Under the pieces are notes generated by a model that was not told the DNA's origin, ran no database searches, and saw only the letters and a program-made list of their open reading frames with translations. A stretch of 64,000 nt of DNA. Source: Gaeumannomyces sp. JS-464 (lineage: Eukaryota; Ascomycota; Sordariomycetes; Magnaporthales; Magnaporthaceae). Shown one piece after another: positions 1 to 10,685 of this stretch. The stretch lies in assembly GCA_002197995.1 (NCBI GenBank), contig NGZR01000003.1, positions 1,674,001-1,738,000 of the forward strand, read 5' to 3'. Position 1 is the stretch's first letter; the number at the start of each line of letters is the position of its first letter. The translations under genes were made by a program, and so were the position numbers.

Positions 1-563
1 ACGGCCGCGTCCGCGTCGAGCCCGTCGACGCCCCCGACATCCCCATGGGCTTCGAGCCGGGCAACTACGAGACGCGCAAGTACTCAAAGGACCTCTACAC
101 CTTTGGCCTCCGCGTCGCGCCCACGGACCGCTACGTCTGCGACGACGACATCCCCGTCCTGGCCGCGGCCGGCCGCACGCCGCCGCCCGGCGCGGGCCCG
201 CGCGGCGAGCTGCCGACGTGGTGCGACTTCCTGGCGCGCCCCGACGCGGGCCGCTGGGCCGCGGTCGCCGGGGCCGTCTTCTTCGCGCTGGCCACGAGGG
301 GCTCCATGGACGCGGAGCGCACGAGCGAGGCGCTCAAGCCGCTGACTGAGCTCTTTGACGTGCAGGCCGTCATGGACTGGGGGCTGGCGGTCGGCATCCT
401 GGGCGAGCTTGTCGGCGGCGGTGGCGGTGGCGGTGGCGTCTGCGTCGAGGAGTGGTGGTGGCTGGCCGTGGCCCGGCTGTTTGAGGCCGGTAATGCCGGC
501 GCAAGTGGCCCTGAGGCCGAGTCGGAGAGCAGGCGTGTGGGGGCGGCGCCGTCTACGGTGTGA
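1..563 (+). CDS. 3' end of an unrecognised protein gene (5' partial)
   Basis: The frame is open from base 3 to a TGA at 561-563, giving about 186 residues of a C-terminus. An internal Met lies at base 45, but the codons before it (reading GRVRVEPVDAPDIP) are also open, so the real start lies to the left of the window. The protein has a Tyr/Arg-rich segment (NYETRKYSKDLYTFGLRV), a Pro/Gly-rich linker, a helical stretch around FFALATRGSMDAERTSEALK, a run of eight glycines and a Trp-rich motif (EEWWWLAVARLF) before a polar tail. I do not recognise the family and give no function. GC-rich third positions and the lack of stops support coding. The downstream neighbour is convergent, so the gap between them holds two 3' ends. 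Confidence 0.6.
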   Translation, partial: GRVRVEPVDAPDIPMGFEPGNYETRKYSKDLYTFGLRVAPTDRYVCDDDIPVLAAAGRTPPPGAGPRGELPTWCDFLARPDAGRWAAVAGAVFFALATRGSMDAERTSEALKPLTELFDVQAVMDWGLAVGILGELVGGGGGGGGVCVEEWWWLAVARLFEAGNAGASGPEAESESRRVGAAPSTV

Positions 564-1129
564 GCGTGCAGACGATGGGGTGAATGAAGAAACCGGCATT
601 GACACATTCATGTAGATTTTCTAGGGGCTTACTACGTACGCTCTTATTTCCTTTCTTGTCTTCCACCTTTTCACCTCTTTTCACCTTCATTGAAGAGCAA
701 ACCACGCTAATATCCGAGATGGATCGCACGTTTAGAGTTTTAAAACGCAGCTCGATCATCGTAATAGCGGAGAAGGCTTGTAGGGTATGTTTATTACATG
801 TACTGTTCCGTTGATCGTATGGTAGGCTTGGACGTCGCGAGTTGCGATTATCGAGACCGTGAGGGCTACTATATGTCGATTTTATGTGATTGATATCCAC
901 AAAACGTAGTCCACCCATCCTCTACTTCCCCTGCCTGGTTTTCAGGGGTTGTTGTAATTCCAAGAATGTGCCTAAAGAGGCTCCCACCCCCTTTGACGCC
1001 TCGAGACTCGCTAACAAACTCCCCAAAAACGCCTTTATAGCCCGTGGGAATAATACCAGAAGAAAATGTGCCGGTAAACAAAGACGGAAGTAAAAGAGCA
1101 AAGTGGCGAAATGCCCAAACTCGCCGCCC
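564..1129. other. Convergent intergenic region
   Basis: This gap lies between the ends of two convergent genes and should hold their 3' untranslated regions and poly(A) sites. It is clearly more AT-rich than the flanking coding DNA. I see no conserved frame or repeat in it. Confidence 0.5.
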
Positions 1130-2119
1130 TCAGACCATCAAGACCTTGAGGAACATGGCGACGAGCATGACGCTGACGACGGCGATGGCCCTATCAACCC
1201 AGACAGGCACGCCGTCGGCCGATGTCCTGTACTGGCCCCGCGCCGCCTGGGCCAACGGCGCGCCTGCTGCTGGTGCTGGTGCTGCTGCTGCTGCTGCTGC
1301 TGGTCGCTGTGGCCGGTGAATGGGCGCCAGGGGCACGGTCCTGGTGGGTTGGGGCTGCTGCTGCGGCGCGACAGTCTGGACGAACCCCTCGGCCAGCTCT
1401 GCCACCTCTGGATCCTCGGGCGTAGGAGCACCAGCACCGGCAGCAGCAGGCGCCGGCTTCTTGCCCATCTCGTCGCGCCAGCCCATCTTCAGCTCGGCGG
1501 GGACCTCGACCTCTGCAGCGGCCGCGCCGCCGGCGTGCTCGGCGGCGGCGGCCTCGGCCTCGGCGATGATGTCGGCGTTGGACCGGCCGCCGCAGGCGGC
1601 GCAGCGAAAGGCGCGCGACTCTGCGGCGAGGCGGCGGCGGACGGCGTCGGTGGTCTCGAGGCCGCCGAGCTGGCCGCGCGGGTCCGTCTCCATGAAGGAG
1701 CGGAGGGCGACGAGGGCGGTGCGGACGCCCCAGGCGGGCTGCCAGGTCTCCTCGTGGTGGCCCGAGATGCTCAGGCAGATCTCGCGGTTGGCCTCGAACC
1801 GGCCCGACGGGGTCACGAAGCGGAAGGAGGGCGGGCGCAGCGGGTAGGTGGGCGGGAGCACGATGCGGCCGTGGTACAGGCCGTCGGCGTAGACCGAGTC
1901 CGGGGGCCCCTTGAGGGTGAAGTGCCACTCGAACAGGTCCGACTCGAGCGGGGTCGCTGTGTAGTCGGGCGAGGGCGAGGCGGACAGCTCTTGGGCTTCG
2001 CGCACTGGGGTTGGTTGGACGTTGGGTTAGTGTCGGTTGTTCGGAATTCCAAGGACGGGAGCTGGCTTACTTATGCGCCTGATGGTGGGAGATCTGGAGT
2101 TGAACTTTGCTGTCGCCAT
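1130..2119 (-). CDS. UBE2J1: Ubiquitin-conjugating enzyme E2, UBE2J1 type, tail-anchored in the ER
   Basis: E2 enzymes of this class pass ubiquitin to misfolded proteins at the ER membrane (ER-associated degradation). Exons are 2071-2119 and 1130-2004 on the minus strand, with a 66-nt GTAAGC...CAG intron. Splicing creates the Met of RRIMREAQEL; the product is 307 aa. The UBC fold spans about residues 10-165. The active-site Cys is about C93 in REICLSISGHHEETWQP, the hallmark of the J1 branch, followed by a Cys pair (FRCAACGG). An Ala/Pro-rich low-complexity linker leads to a C-terminal hydrophobic segment (AIAVVSVMLVAMFLKVLMV), the expected tail anchor. The antisense strand is also open for 343 codons, but that is a GC-bias shadow. 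The frame is intact. The family call is from motif recognition; the exact yeast orthologue was not tested. Confidence 0.92.
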
Positions 2120-3152
2120 CGTGTCAATGGGTAGAAGGGCTCGCGGGAGGAGCAGGAGAGATCAGAGTCGTGCCGGCTCAGCAGCGGGGAGCTGCTTATT
2201 GCTCCGAAGGGAGGGTGAGGATGATGGCGGATGGCGATGCGGTTGATGGATGACAGTAGGGAAACAGATGAGGTCGTCAGGTTTGTCGGGGCCTTGAGGC
2301 AAACACAATCTCGATATTCTGGCGATGAAAGAGGTAGGTTCAGGTATAGTTTGGAGTCTGTCTATGGTCATTCGGAGTCGCGGCAGGGAAGGTGGCCGTT
2401 GGTCTCGAGGGTGGGTTTAGCGGCGGCAGTTTGGCATGTGGGTTCGTGACGTGCGGCGAACGGTGCAGTGCTGACGCTCACGAAGAGGCCCTGGGGGGCT
2501 GGGGCGGCACGGCGCCCAAATAAAAATATCGACTATGTACCGAAGTCTCCTTTCCTATTTCCTGTCACTTTTCCCATCCATTTCCTATCCTTTTTTTTTC
2601 CTGTTACTTTTCCTATTTCTTATCACTTTCCTATTTCCTGTTCCCTCCCCTATTTCCCGTCACTTTTCCTGCCTTTTGCATGTCCCGTGGTTCGGGCCGT
2701 GCGTTGTTGCCAGCTTGCACTACCCGCCCGTCAATGGCAGGGCTCCATGTTTCAGCGCCCGTTTCCGCCAAATCAAACAATGGTGTCAGCTTCAATTCAG
2801 TCACGTGGCACGGCGATTGTGTCTCCGAGCCATCGACACCCTTTCGAGAGACGCTTCATCTCAATGCATAAAGCATGCATCCATTGCATCCATTGTCTGT
2901 CTTTATTGAATACGTCTAACTCTACGACCGTCTGGCGACGACTGGGTTCCGACAGGCCGAAACGGGATGAAGCGGTCCCCCGCCACAGAAAAGGCTAATA
3001 ATAAGAAGGTACAGGTGCAAACAGGAAATCAGAGAAACAGGAATAAGGAAAGACAGGCAAAATATGCTAGGTAATAAACTGGGTTGTCTTCCTCATGCTG
3101 GTCATTGGTCTTGATATCATGGTCCATTGTCGCCCCGCCGCCGCCGCTGCTG
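2120..3152. other. Intergenic: UBE2J1 promoter side and 3' end of the 2EXR gene
   Basis: The gap lies upstream of the minus-strand E2 gene and downstream of the minus-strand 2EXR gene. It contains a degenerate pyrimidine-rich repeat (listed separately) and no conserved frame. Confidence 0.45.
2549..2672 (+). repeat. Degenerate pyrimidine-rich tandem repeat
   Basis: Imperfect copies of a unit close to TTTCCTATTTCCTGTCACT recur over about 120 bases, with an internal run of nine T. The minus strand is therefore polypurine. It lies about 430 bases upstream of the E2 start, in its likely promoter. Confidence 0.7.
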
Positions 3153-4326
3153 TCAAGGCTCCGGACTCGTTTGGTCCGACGACTTCCTCCTCCCGTGCCT
3201 AATGGCCATGACGCCATCGCGCCACTTGATGTGATACCTCGACAAGCCCTCGTCGGCCTCCTCCCTTTCGGCCCACGCCGCAAAGTCCAGCCGCGCGCCC
3301 CGCGGCAGGCGCCCATACTGCCAGCGGGCCGAGCGCACCATGACGACGTCCTCGAGCGCCGCGAAGCCCGCGGCCCCCATCAGGTCGGCGGGCGGCAGGC
3401 GGTGCGCGAAGCCGGCGCCGTAGTGGCTGCTCCACGAGCCCCAGCACGCCGGCGCCGCCACGGCCAGGTGCCGCACCCGGCCCAGGTCCCGCGTCCGCCG
3501 CCAGAGCGCCTCGCACGGCGCGCTGCCGACCTCGCCGCTCGACAGGCACACGACGTCGCGCGAGAGGTCCGCGTAGATGCGGGCGCCGCCCTCGCCGTCG
3601 CCGTTAGTTGTCGCGAACACGAGCGAGTAGCGCCGGAGCGCCACGGCGCGGGACTCGCTGCAGGCGTGGAGCAATGCCGGCGGCCGGTCCGGCTGGTCCA
3701 GCCGGCAGTGCGATTCTTATATTGGTTGTTGCTGCGCCGTCGTCATTTTCATCGTTGTCGCTGGCATTGGCACTGCCCCTCGTACCGCCGGCGGCACTGC
3801 GGCTCCTCCTCCCCCGCACCAAGTGCGGCAGGAACTTGAGCTCGTCGCGCAGCGCGTCCGAGGCCGTGTAGGGGGCGCGCAGCATGACGGCCCTAGCGCC
3901 CGGCAGCGCCTCCTCCCAGATCTGCAACCGGATCTCGGCGGGCAGGCGGGCGAACTGCGGGAACGAGTCGCAGCCGCCACCCTTGCCCGTCTTCTTCTCC
4001 TTGCGCTCCAAGCGGTCGGCCAGGGAATGGCGGGCGCGGCGGACGTGGGCGCGGACCTGGCGCTTGTCCTCCATGTACTGCTCGGCCAGGTCGGCGAGCC
4101 GGTCGGCCCAGCCGTCGACGATGATGTCGCGCTGCAGGCGCAGCGAGGCCGCCACCTCACGCGACCGGTTGCCGAGCGTGTCCAGTGCGGACTGCATTAA
4201 TGCTGTGACGGTGCTGTCGGTGCCGGCGTCGGTGTTGTTGGCGGTTATAGTAGTAGTGATATTACCAGTGGTGCGGCTGGCGGGCAAGGGCGCCACGGGC
4301 GTGGCCATAGCCGTAGCCGTAGCCAT
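3153..4326 (-). CDS. 2EXR-domain protein of unknown function
   Basis: Two minus-strand frames join through a predicted 70-nt intron (3716-3785, GTACGA...ATAAG): exons 3786-4326 and 3153-3715, giving about 367 aa. The first exon carries an N-terminal Thr/Ala-rich stretch, a helical charged segment (about 70-115) and the signature FPQFARLPAEIRLQIWEEAL, typical of the 2EXR family of fungal proteins. The second exon continues with LLHACSESRAVALRRYSLVF, the usual second half of that domain (return to a parental-row Ser-Arg motif). Function of 2EXR proteins is not known. I chose the ATG at 4326; an upstream in-frame ATG at 4443 would add 39 weakly coding residues. If the intron is wrong, the junction is instead a frameshift. 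Confidence 0.75.
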
Positions 4327-5678
4327 GATCGTGGGCCGCCGGCAGTCTCTGCCCCGACTCAATGCCGGCCGCGGAGCCGAGGGAGAAGAGGAGCACTCCT
4401 TGGCCGGGGTCCCAAACCGGTAAAAAGCGCCACTTATGGCCAATTGCAGCCGTGAAGGTGAAACTCAATCAAGATGAACGACTCAAGGAAAGACAATGGT
4501 AGCAGGAACAAGCCCACACAAGTGCCGTCCGCCAGCCTACCAGGACATGGGGATTTTCAAAAACACAAACAGAAAAACTCTTCAGCAGCATCAGCAAGGA
4601 TCCTTTACATTGGATTTCAATGGGTGTGGGGGGAACGGTTGCCGATCTTATGGCTATTCCAAGAAGCTACAGCATCCAGCTCCCTCCCGTTCATCCCTGA
4701 ATTCAAGACACACACGTCCCAGGGGCTATATTTTCCGGCCGTCTAGACCACGGGCTAGTTGACCGAAAGAGGAAGCTGGAGCAACACCATCGATGAGGGG
4801 TCTTTTTTTCAGGTGCAGCCGTTGGCGCGTTGCCACGAGGTGGTGGTGTGGCCGCGGTTGGTCGAGAGATAACACAATGGCCGTGGCGATCTGCGGCTGA
4901 GGGGCAGAGGGTGGAGGGCCTAGTGCATGATCCGGCGTGCCTTGGAGGTGTTCTTGTGTAGCCTGCCTGTACCTGGCACGGCGGCCAAATAATCTGCAGT
5001 TTCGACAACCCGGCTAATTGGAAGTCATCCTGTAGGACTGTTTTCTTACTTCCTTTCCTGCTTCCTTTCCTACTTCCTTTCCTACTTCCTTTCCTACTTC
5101 CTTTCCTACTTCCTTTCCTACTTCCTTTCCTACTTCCTTTTGTATTTTATCGGGAAAAAAAAATACTTTAAGGGACACCTAACCAACGCGGCTGTGCAGT
5201 TTATGCAGAGTGCAGGCTTTTGTTTGGGGAACATGCCCGGATGACACGGAATTCGAACGGGTCGTGGGCCAGTACCAGATAGATACCACCTAATACTTAC
5301 ACTAGCCTGCCGTCCTTTTGCCGTTTCTCCCGGGTGGCGACTTTTCTTTGGACAAGGCCTTTGCGGTGAAAGGCAGCCAGTCAGCATGCAGGCGCAAAAG
5401 CACAGCGGCTGAGCTGACAATGCGCCGGCGAGAGACGGTCCGCGACCTGGAACCGACCGTCGGGGGATTGTGGTCAGTTTTTACAGTTGCGGTGAGTGTG
5501 GCTTACATTGGGGTGTCCCTCGGCCTCGATGTGTATAGGTAGTGAGGGCGAGCACACACAGTGTGGATTTTGGTAGGCGATTGGGAGTTGGGCAGCTTGC
5601 TTGGACATGGCACTGTGTTTTGGATCCAGTACATTATACATTCCTATTACTCCATACCAACGAAGCCATCTACACACG
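4327..5678. other. Intergenic: 2EXR promoter side and 3' end of the monooxygenase gene
   Basis: No conserved frame is visible. It holds the 12-base tandem repeat listed separately, a poly(A)-rich spot near 5155 and moderately AT-rich DNA. Small open frames here have no recognisable features. Confidence 0.45.
5048..5140 (+). repeat. 12-bp tandem repeat, unit ACTTCCTTTCCT
   Basis: Seven full copies and a partial eighth lie head to tail; the second copy differs by one base (G for A). One strand is almost pure pyrimidine. It lies about 720 bases upstream of the 2EXR start. Confidence 0.95.
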
Positions 5679-6736
5679 CTACAGCCTGCTCTTGGCCCCC
5701 AACGACAAGTACGACCCGCCCAGCTTGATCATCTCGACCGCCCCGGCCACCATCTCGCCCACAATCTCCCGCGCCGGCTGGACCCTGTCGATGTTGCCCG
5801 CGACCTGGCCCATCAGGTGCGGCGGGTCGATGTCCTCGACGCCCTCCTCGAGGTCGTGCTCGATGGGCACGATGCCCTTGTCGCACAGCTCCTTGATCCT
5901 GTCAGGCCGCGCGTGCCACTTGCGGATGTAGTCGTTCGTCTTCATGCGCAGCGGCCGCCCGCTCAGCACCAGCGTCCGCTCGGTCCCGTCGAGCCCGCAG
6001 CTGACGACGGCGTCCTTGTGCTCGCTGCTGCCCGCCGCCTCGGCCGCCGCCACGAACCGCGTGCCCACCCAGACCCCCGCCGCTCCCTGCATCAGGCTGG
6101 CCGCCAAGCCCCTACCGTCGCCGATCCCGCCCGCCGCCACCACCAGCGCCGTCTGCTTGCCGCCCAGGAACGCGGGCTGGTACCGCCGCGCCACGTCCAC
6201 GACGGCCGGGATCAGCACGCTGCTCGCGATGTCGCCCGTGTGGCCACCCCCTCACCTCCCTGGGCGCACACCAGGTCGACGCCGAGCTCGAGCGCCTTGA
6301 CCGCGTGCTTGGGGTGCCCGACCATGTTCATGACCAGCACCCCGGCCCCGTGCAGCCGCTCGACGACGGCCCTGGGCGGCACGCCGACGGCCGACACGAA
6401 CAGCCGCGCGCCCGACTCGATGGTGATGTCGATGAGCTCGTCGAGCCTGCCGCCCGTGTAGTCGTGGTTCGTCTTGCGCGCCGACCCGCCGATCTGCGGC
6501 AGCGCCAGGTCGATGCCGAAGGGCAGGTCGGGCGACGCCAGGTTCGCCTTGAGCTCCGCCACGATCTCGCGCAGCTGGTCCGGCGTGTACATGAAGCCGC
6601 CGATGACGCCCAGCCCGCCCGCGTTGGACACGGCCGCCGCCAGCTTGCCGCCCGACACGCGCGCCATGCCGGCCAGGATTATCGGGTGCTTGATCCCCAG
6701 GAGCTCTGTGAGCGGTGTCGTGATGGGGCCCGCCAT
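5679..6736 (-). CDS. Nitronate monooxygenase (2-nitropropane dioxygenase family), frame broken
   Basis: This FMN enzyme family oxidises alkyl nitronates, including propionate 3-nitronate, to carbonyl compounds. The N-terminal frame (6736-6212) starts MAGPITTPLTELLGIKHPII and contains the FMN-barrel segments GGKLAAAVSNAGGLGVIGG and LVCAQGGEG. The second frame (to TAG at 5679) carries LIPAVVDVARRYQPAFLGGK, VVAAGGIGDGRGLAASLMQGA and GVWVGTRFVAAAEA, the phosphate-binding part of the barrel. The two overlap at a run of five C at 6247-6251; one more base there would give the family motif GGEGGGHTGDI with its catalytic His. With that base the gene is 352 aa, normal for the family. There are no introns. 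Either a sequencing error or a fresh null allele. Confidence 0.85.
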
Positions 6737-7602
6737 TTTGTCTTTTTTTATTTTTTATTTATTTTATCTCCCCTTGGGTTTCCTCTTTTGGAAGTCGTGT
6801 CGATGTGTGATTTAAATGGTGATACAAAGTATTGTGACCTCTAAGCTTTTGATCGAGGATAAGATCGTGACAAGTAAACGGATGGATCAAGACAACAACA
6901 CAACATAAAACAAACAGCGAGAAAGAGAAATGAGATCACGGCCTTCAGGGGTTATATCGACGTGACCGCGACTGGCAACGTATATATAAGTCCTGCTAGC
7001 ACGATCCACAGGACAGCGCGCGTTCGGTGCTCGGATCCAGGGGTTGAGCCGCTACAACCCAAGTGCGGGGAAGAAGCCGAGGCACATTGAAATCCCACCG
7101 CAGCCCCCGGAACATGCAAAATGTGGAGAGCCAAAGGCTGGGGAAGCGAGCTCCTTGCCTGTTTCAGCGAATTAATTGACTGCTGCTTATCATCATCATG
7201 CCATCTCGACAAGAATCAAGGCTGCAACAAACCTGAGAAGATCAGTGACAAAAAATATAAAATATAATATTGTTACACGCAATGCCAAAAATGTAGCCTG
7301 CTATAGCTATAATACCTGAAAAGTCTTTCTCTAGGTAGGTGCCTGTGCGAGCAACGCAGGCAGCCAAAGCATCTAGGTCTCGTATCATATCGCAACACAA
7401 TGGATCCCATCATTTTGGCATCCCCAAGCCGCCAACGCCCTTGTCATGCTTGCCGTAATCATCATCAGCCTCATCCGCCTCTACCGAAAGTTGGGCAGCA
7501 TGGCGGGGAAGAACTCTTGGCCCGTCGTCCTGTCTGGTGCTGCCGCTGTCTCTGGGCTTATTGTTGTAGCCGCCGGTGGGACAGCCGTCACGGCAGTGTT
7601 TG
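6737..7602. other. Intergenic: monooxygenase promoter side
   Basis: Upstream of the minus-strand monooxygenase gene. A T-rich stretch lies at about 6741-6770 next to the start codon, and a TATATATA sequence at 6981-6988, about 245 bases upstream, is a possible TATA element. No coding signal was seen. Confidence 0.4.
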
Positions 7603-7834
7603 TTATAGACTGGTCAGGTGTCGTGACCTCTGTCGTATCCCCTCCTCTTTTTCCTGAACCATCATCGCCCTGGGTAAAATTGGCGGCAGCTCCGGGATGT
7701 CGTCGAAATAGATCTCGGGTGACCGGGGGCTATGATGTCCTGATGGTGCTGCTGGTCGGTGGTGCTCCACCGGATCCTCCTTTTCCTCATTGTGCTGCCC
7801 ACGCCCTACATCCTCAACAGCGCCGGTTAGCTGG

Positions 7835-7868
<34 letters not shown>

Positions 7869-9167
7869 GCGTCTCTTCCATACCAGGCGCCGAGCCCGAT
7901 GATGTGCTAGGTCTCCTCTTCAGTGGCGACGACACCATGGCCTGTGTCGATGACGCGGTCGTGGCGATGGACGCGATCGTGGTCCGCGACACGCTACGAG
8001 ATATCATGGCGGGATTGTAATTACCACCACCGCCGCCTCGCGAGCTGTTGCCCATAGAGTCCGCCCGCCTCTTGCCTTTCCTCACGCTCCGCGTCCTGCC
8101 GGCACCGCCACCGATGCTGCTGCTCCGATCGTCGGTGGTGACGCGATCCAAGGCTACCGCGAACTCGTCATCTAGCGGCACAGCGTCTTCCTCCCCTTCC
8201 CCGTCGCTCGGGAAGAGGTCACCCCGGGACCGATACGAGTCTGACGTGGCGCCAGATCCGGTCGTGCTGCTCCGTTTCCTAGTCTTTGGGTTGTATATCC
8301 CGTCGCCGCCGGCTCCTTGTTGCCGGTGGCCATGTCGGTCGCAGTGCTCGTCGTCCTCGTCCACTTCCTTGCCGGATCGGGACCGGTGAAAAATGACCTC
8401 CCCCTCCCTGCCGCCACCGTGGTGCTCGGCCCCTGGATCCTCATCGTCGTCACCGCCGCCTAGCAGTGGTTGCCGCTCGCCGGTGCTACTGTGGTGGTGG
8501 TGGGCGGCTCCCGGGTGGTCCTGCAGGTTAGCCGCGCTAGGCTTGTACCGCAGGGTTCCGCCGATCCTGAAGGGCAGGCGGCCCAGGAAGCCGAAGGTGG
8601 ACGTGCTGGGGATGACAGTTGGGTCCTCGTGCACGCTCGTCTTGCGCCTGGTGCCGTAGTTCATGGTGCCCTTGCGCCGCGGCTGGTCCACCACGTCACC
8701 ACCGGCCCCGGCCGCGCCAGCGCCTCCGTGCCGGCTCCGCGACGAGGCACCCGTGCCCGCCAGCAGGCGATCCAGTCGGTGCCCAGGATCCCTCCACCAC
8801 CGCCTCCGCCGCCACTGCCGCTCCCACCGCCGCCACCTCCATCGTTGTGGTAGCCGTAATACCCGTAGCCTGCGAGCGCGTCGTCGTCGTCGTCCCAGTC
8901 GTCGTAAAAGTCGAAGCTGTACTCGGCCCTGGTGCGGCGGGCTCCCCTCTCGCGCTCGCGGGCGCGGCGGGCGCGCTCCTCACGGTCGCCGCCCAGGCAG
9001 ACCCCCGTGCAGGCGTCGAGCGAGTTGCAGACGTTGGCCAGACACGGGGCGATGTAGCGGTGCTGGAACTTCCAGATGCCCGCCGCCGCGTTCTCGGCCA
9101 CGCCCTCGGCGTTGTGGGAGATCTGGTTCCACCGCTGGCGCAGCCGCGGGTCCTCGAGGAACGACAT
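7603..9167 (-). CDS. Uncharacterised fungal protein, low-complexity, frame broken
   Basis: Minus-strand gene of about 521 aa once one break is allowed for. The ordered N-terminus (MSFLEDPRLRQRWNQISHN to about residue 60) has several Cys and aromatic residues. Then come an Arg/Glu-rich helix, an acidic Asp stretch, a Gly-rich run and the block PTVIPSTSTFGFLGRLPFRI plus GGTLRYKPSAANLQDHP, which looks conserved. The C-terminal half is Ser/Arg-rich and disordered, with a ten-Gln run encoded by (CAG)10 (7837-7866 on the plus strand). The frames change near 8776: GTD ends the first and LDRLLAG opens the second, one base short. No transmembrane segment or catalytic motif is visible. I believe it is a conserved Pezizomycotina family, but I cannot name it. 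Confidence 0.7.
7837..7866 (+). repeat. (CTG)10 trinucleotide run coding poly-Gln on the minus strand
   Basis: Ten uninterrupted CTG units, read as CAG on the minus strand, lie in the disordered tail of the uncharacterised gene. Confidence 0.95.
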
Positions 9168-10685
9168 TTGCGCTGCTCTTTGCTATTTTCCCACCTTGAC
9201 CTTCCAACTTCCGCCTTCTCTACTATTTTCAGCTCTTTTCTTCTCTTGACGTTTGAGCGTCCATAAACCCACACCTGTCCCTTTTACCTCGTCGAAGTCG
9301 GTGTGTGTGGCGTCCTGCCTAATGTCTCCGGCGTCTCGACAGCGGTATTCCTGGCTAAGTAGAACGAAGATCCGTGGGCGAAAGTGTGTCGACACAAAGA
9401 ATTGGAATAGCAAGAGCCGCGGAAAAGCGCCAAACGTTTGGTAGCACTCAACGCTACCTGCGCGATGGTCGGTGCGGGCAGCAGCCCGAGATGTGCAGGA
9501 GGATGGGCTTGGGCCGCGGATTCGTCCTGGGACCCCAGGCAAGGGACCAGATGCATGGAAGATACGGCGTGGCTCAACGGGGGTCTATTCAGTTTGGCAT
9601 CGGGGGCAACGGTTCCGTGTCGCGGGACGTGGGCTGCACCGCACGGGCGGTGACTGGGTTGAGGGCGCGGACGGTGCGGGAGAGCCCGCTAGAACGAGCT
9701 GCGTTTGTGCGAGGCCTCAATCGCGAGAAGCGAGAGCGCGCGCAGGGGACGAGGGTGGAGAGGTCGAGGAATCTAAAACTATGTTTTGGCGGCTTACTCG
9801 ACCGTCGGGATGCATGAGCGCGCGTTGGCAGCGCGACGACTCATTTGCGGAAAAGCTATTCCGTGGCTCGGCTGGGGAGGCTTCGTCGTGTCGTCGATGG
9901 GTCGATCTCTGGTCACGGACGTGGAGTTGGAAGGAACTGTCGCAGATGCACTGGATGGCAGGGTTGAGAGCCTGCAGTAGGCCGCCTGCAATGCCAGCCC
10001 GCCAGGTTCCACCACGCAACGCGCTGTGCTGCCGCGGGCGGTAGACCCCTAACACCCCAAAGAAATCCCCCCGTCATGCTGCCCGGCTAGACGCAGCCAA
10101 GAGCCGCCCGCCCAATCAGCGGCCAGCCTGCCTTGGCGCGGCCAATGACCTCATTACAGCATGGCAACGAAACGCAACTCCATCGGCCTGCGTCAACTGC
10201 CGCTGTCGACGCTGCTCTGGGCTCTGCCCGCAGCCCAGCCAGGCGGGGGTGTAAGCGCACGTAGAGAAAACGTACACAGCACCCATCCCTTAATATGAGG
10301 GGCGATTCGCTGTATTCAAAAGTTACGCGGCAGCGGTTTCCAAGCGTCTACCTACTGCTCTGCCAATATGTGTGCGTGCGTCGCTCGTGGTATGAAGATG
10401 TAGGTATATGCATACACGATGCGCTGAGAGACAGCTCTGCTTCCTCGGTCGAGTGCCGCCTTCTCCAGATCCAACTCCAAATGGTGTCTAGAGCCAGAGA
10501 TTTAGGCGGACGGACAGTGCTACAAGGCGGGTTAGATGCGACACAAAGGTGGCGGCCGTGCGACAACGTCAGGCCTCCTCCCTCCGTCTCCAAAACTAGC
10601 GGCAGAACAGGGATTTGGCAGAAGAGACGGCACACGAAACGGCGCCGCACGCCAGCTTCTCCAGTCTACAGACGAGCGGGCATAA
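9168..10685. other. Intergenic, 1.5 kb, promoter side of the low-complexity gene
   Basis: No supportable gene. Two CCAAT boxes lie about 28 bases apart on the plus strand near 10110-10145 (CCAATCA and CCAATGA), a possible HAP-complex site. A pyrimidine-rich zone near 9170-9245 adjoins the start codon of the minus-strand gene. Open frames on both strands around 9470-10050 overlap one another and have no family features. Confidence 0.4.

Noticed and set aside
1103..2134. 343-codon plus-strand frame
   Set aside because: It is the antisense shadow of the E2 gene; its composition reflects Ala/Pro codons read backwards, and it has no domain.
3716..3785. Frame change in the 2EXR gene counted as another sequencing frameshift
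   Set aside because: A GT-AG intron of 70 nt with correct phase explains it and joins the two halves of the domain, so it was kept as an intron.
5048..5140. Tandem array considered as a CRISPR-like array
   Set aside because: Units are contiguous 12-mers without spacers, and the genome is eukaryotic.
5679..9167. Nitronate monooxygenase and neighbours as a secondary-metabolite cluster
   Set aside because: No polyketide synthase, peptide synthetase, transporter or pathway regulator lies nearby; the neighbours are housekeeping genes.
9374..10055. Overlapping frames of 110-190 codons on both strands upstream of the low-complexity gene
   Set aside because: No domain, and the two strands are equally open, which is typical of GC-rich non-coding DNA.
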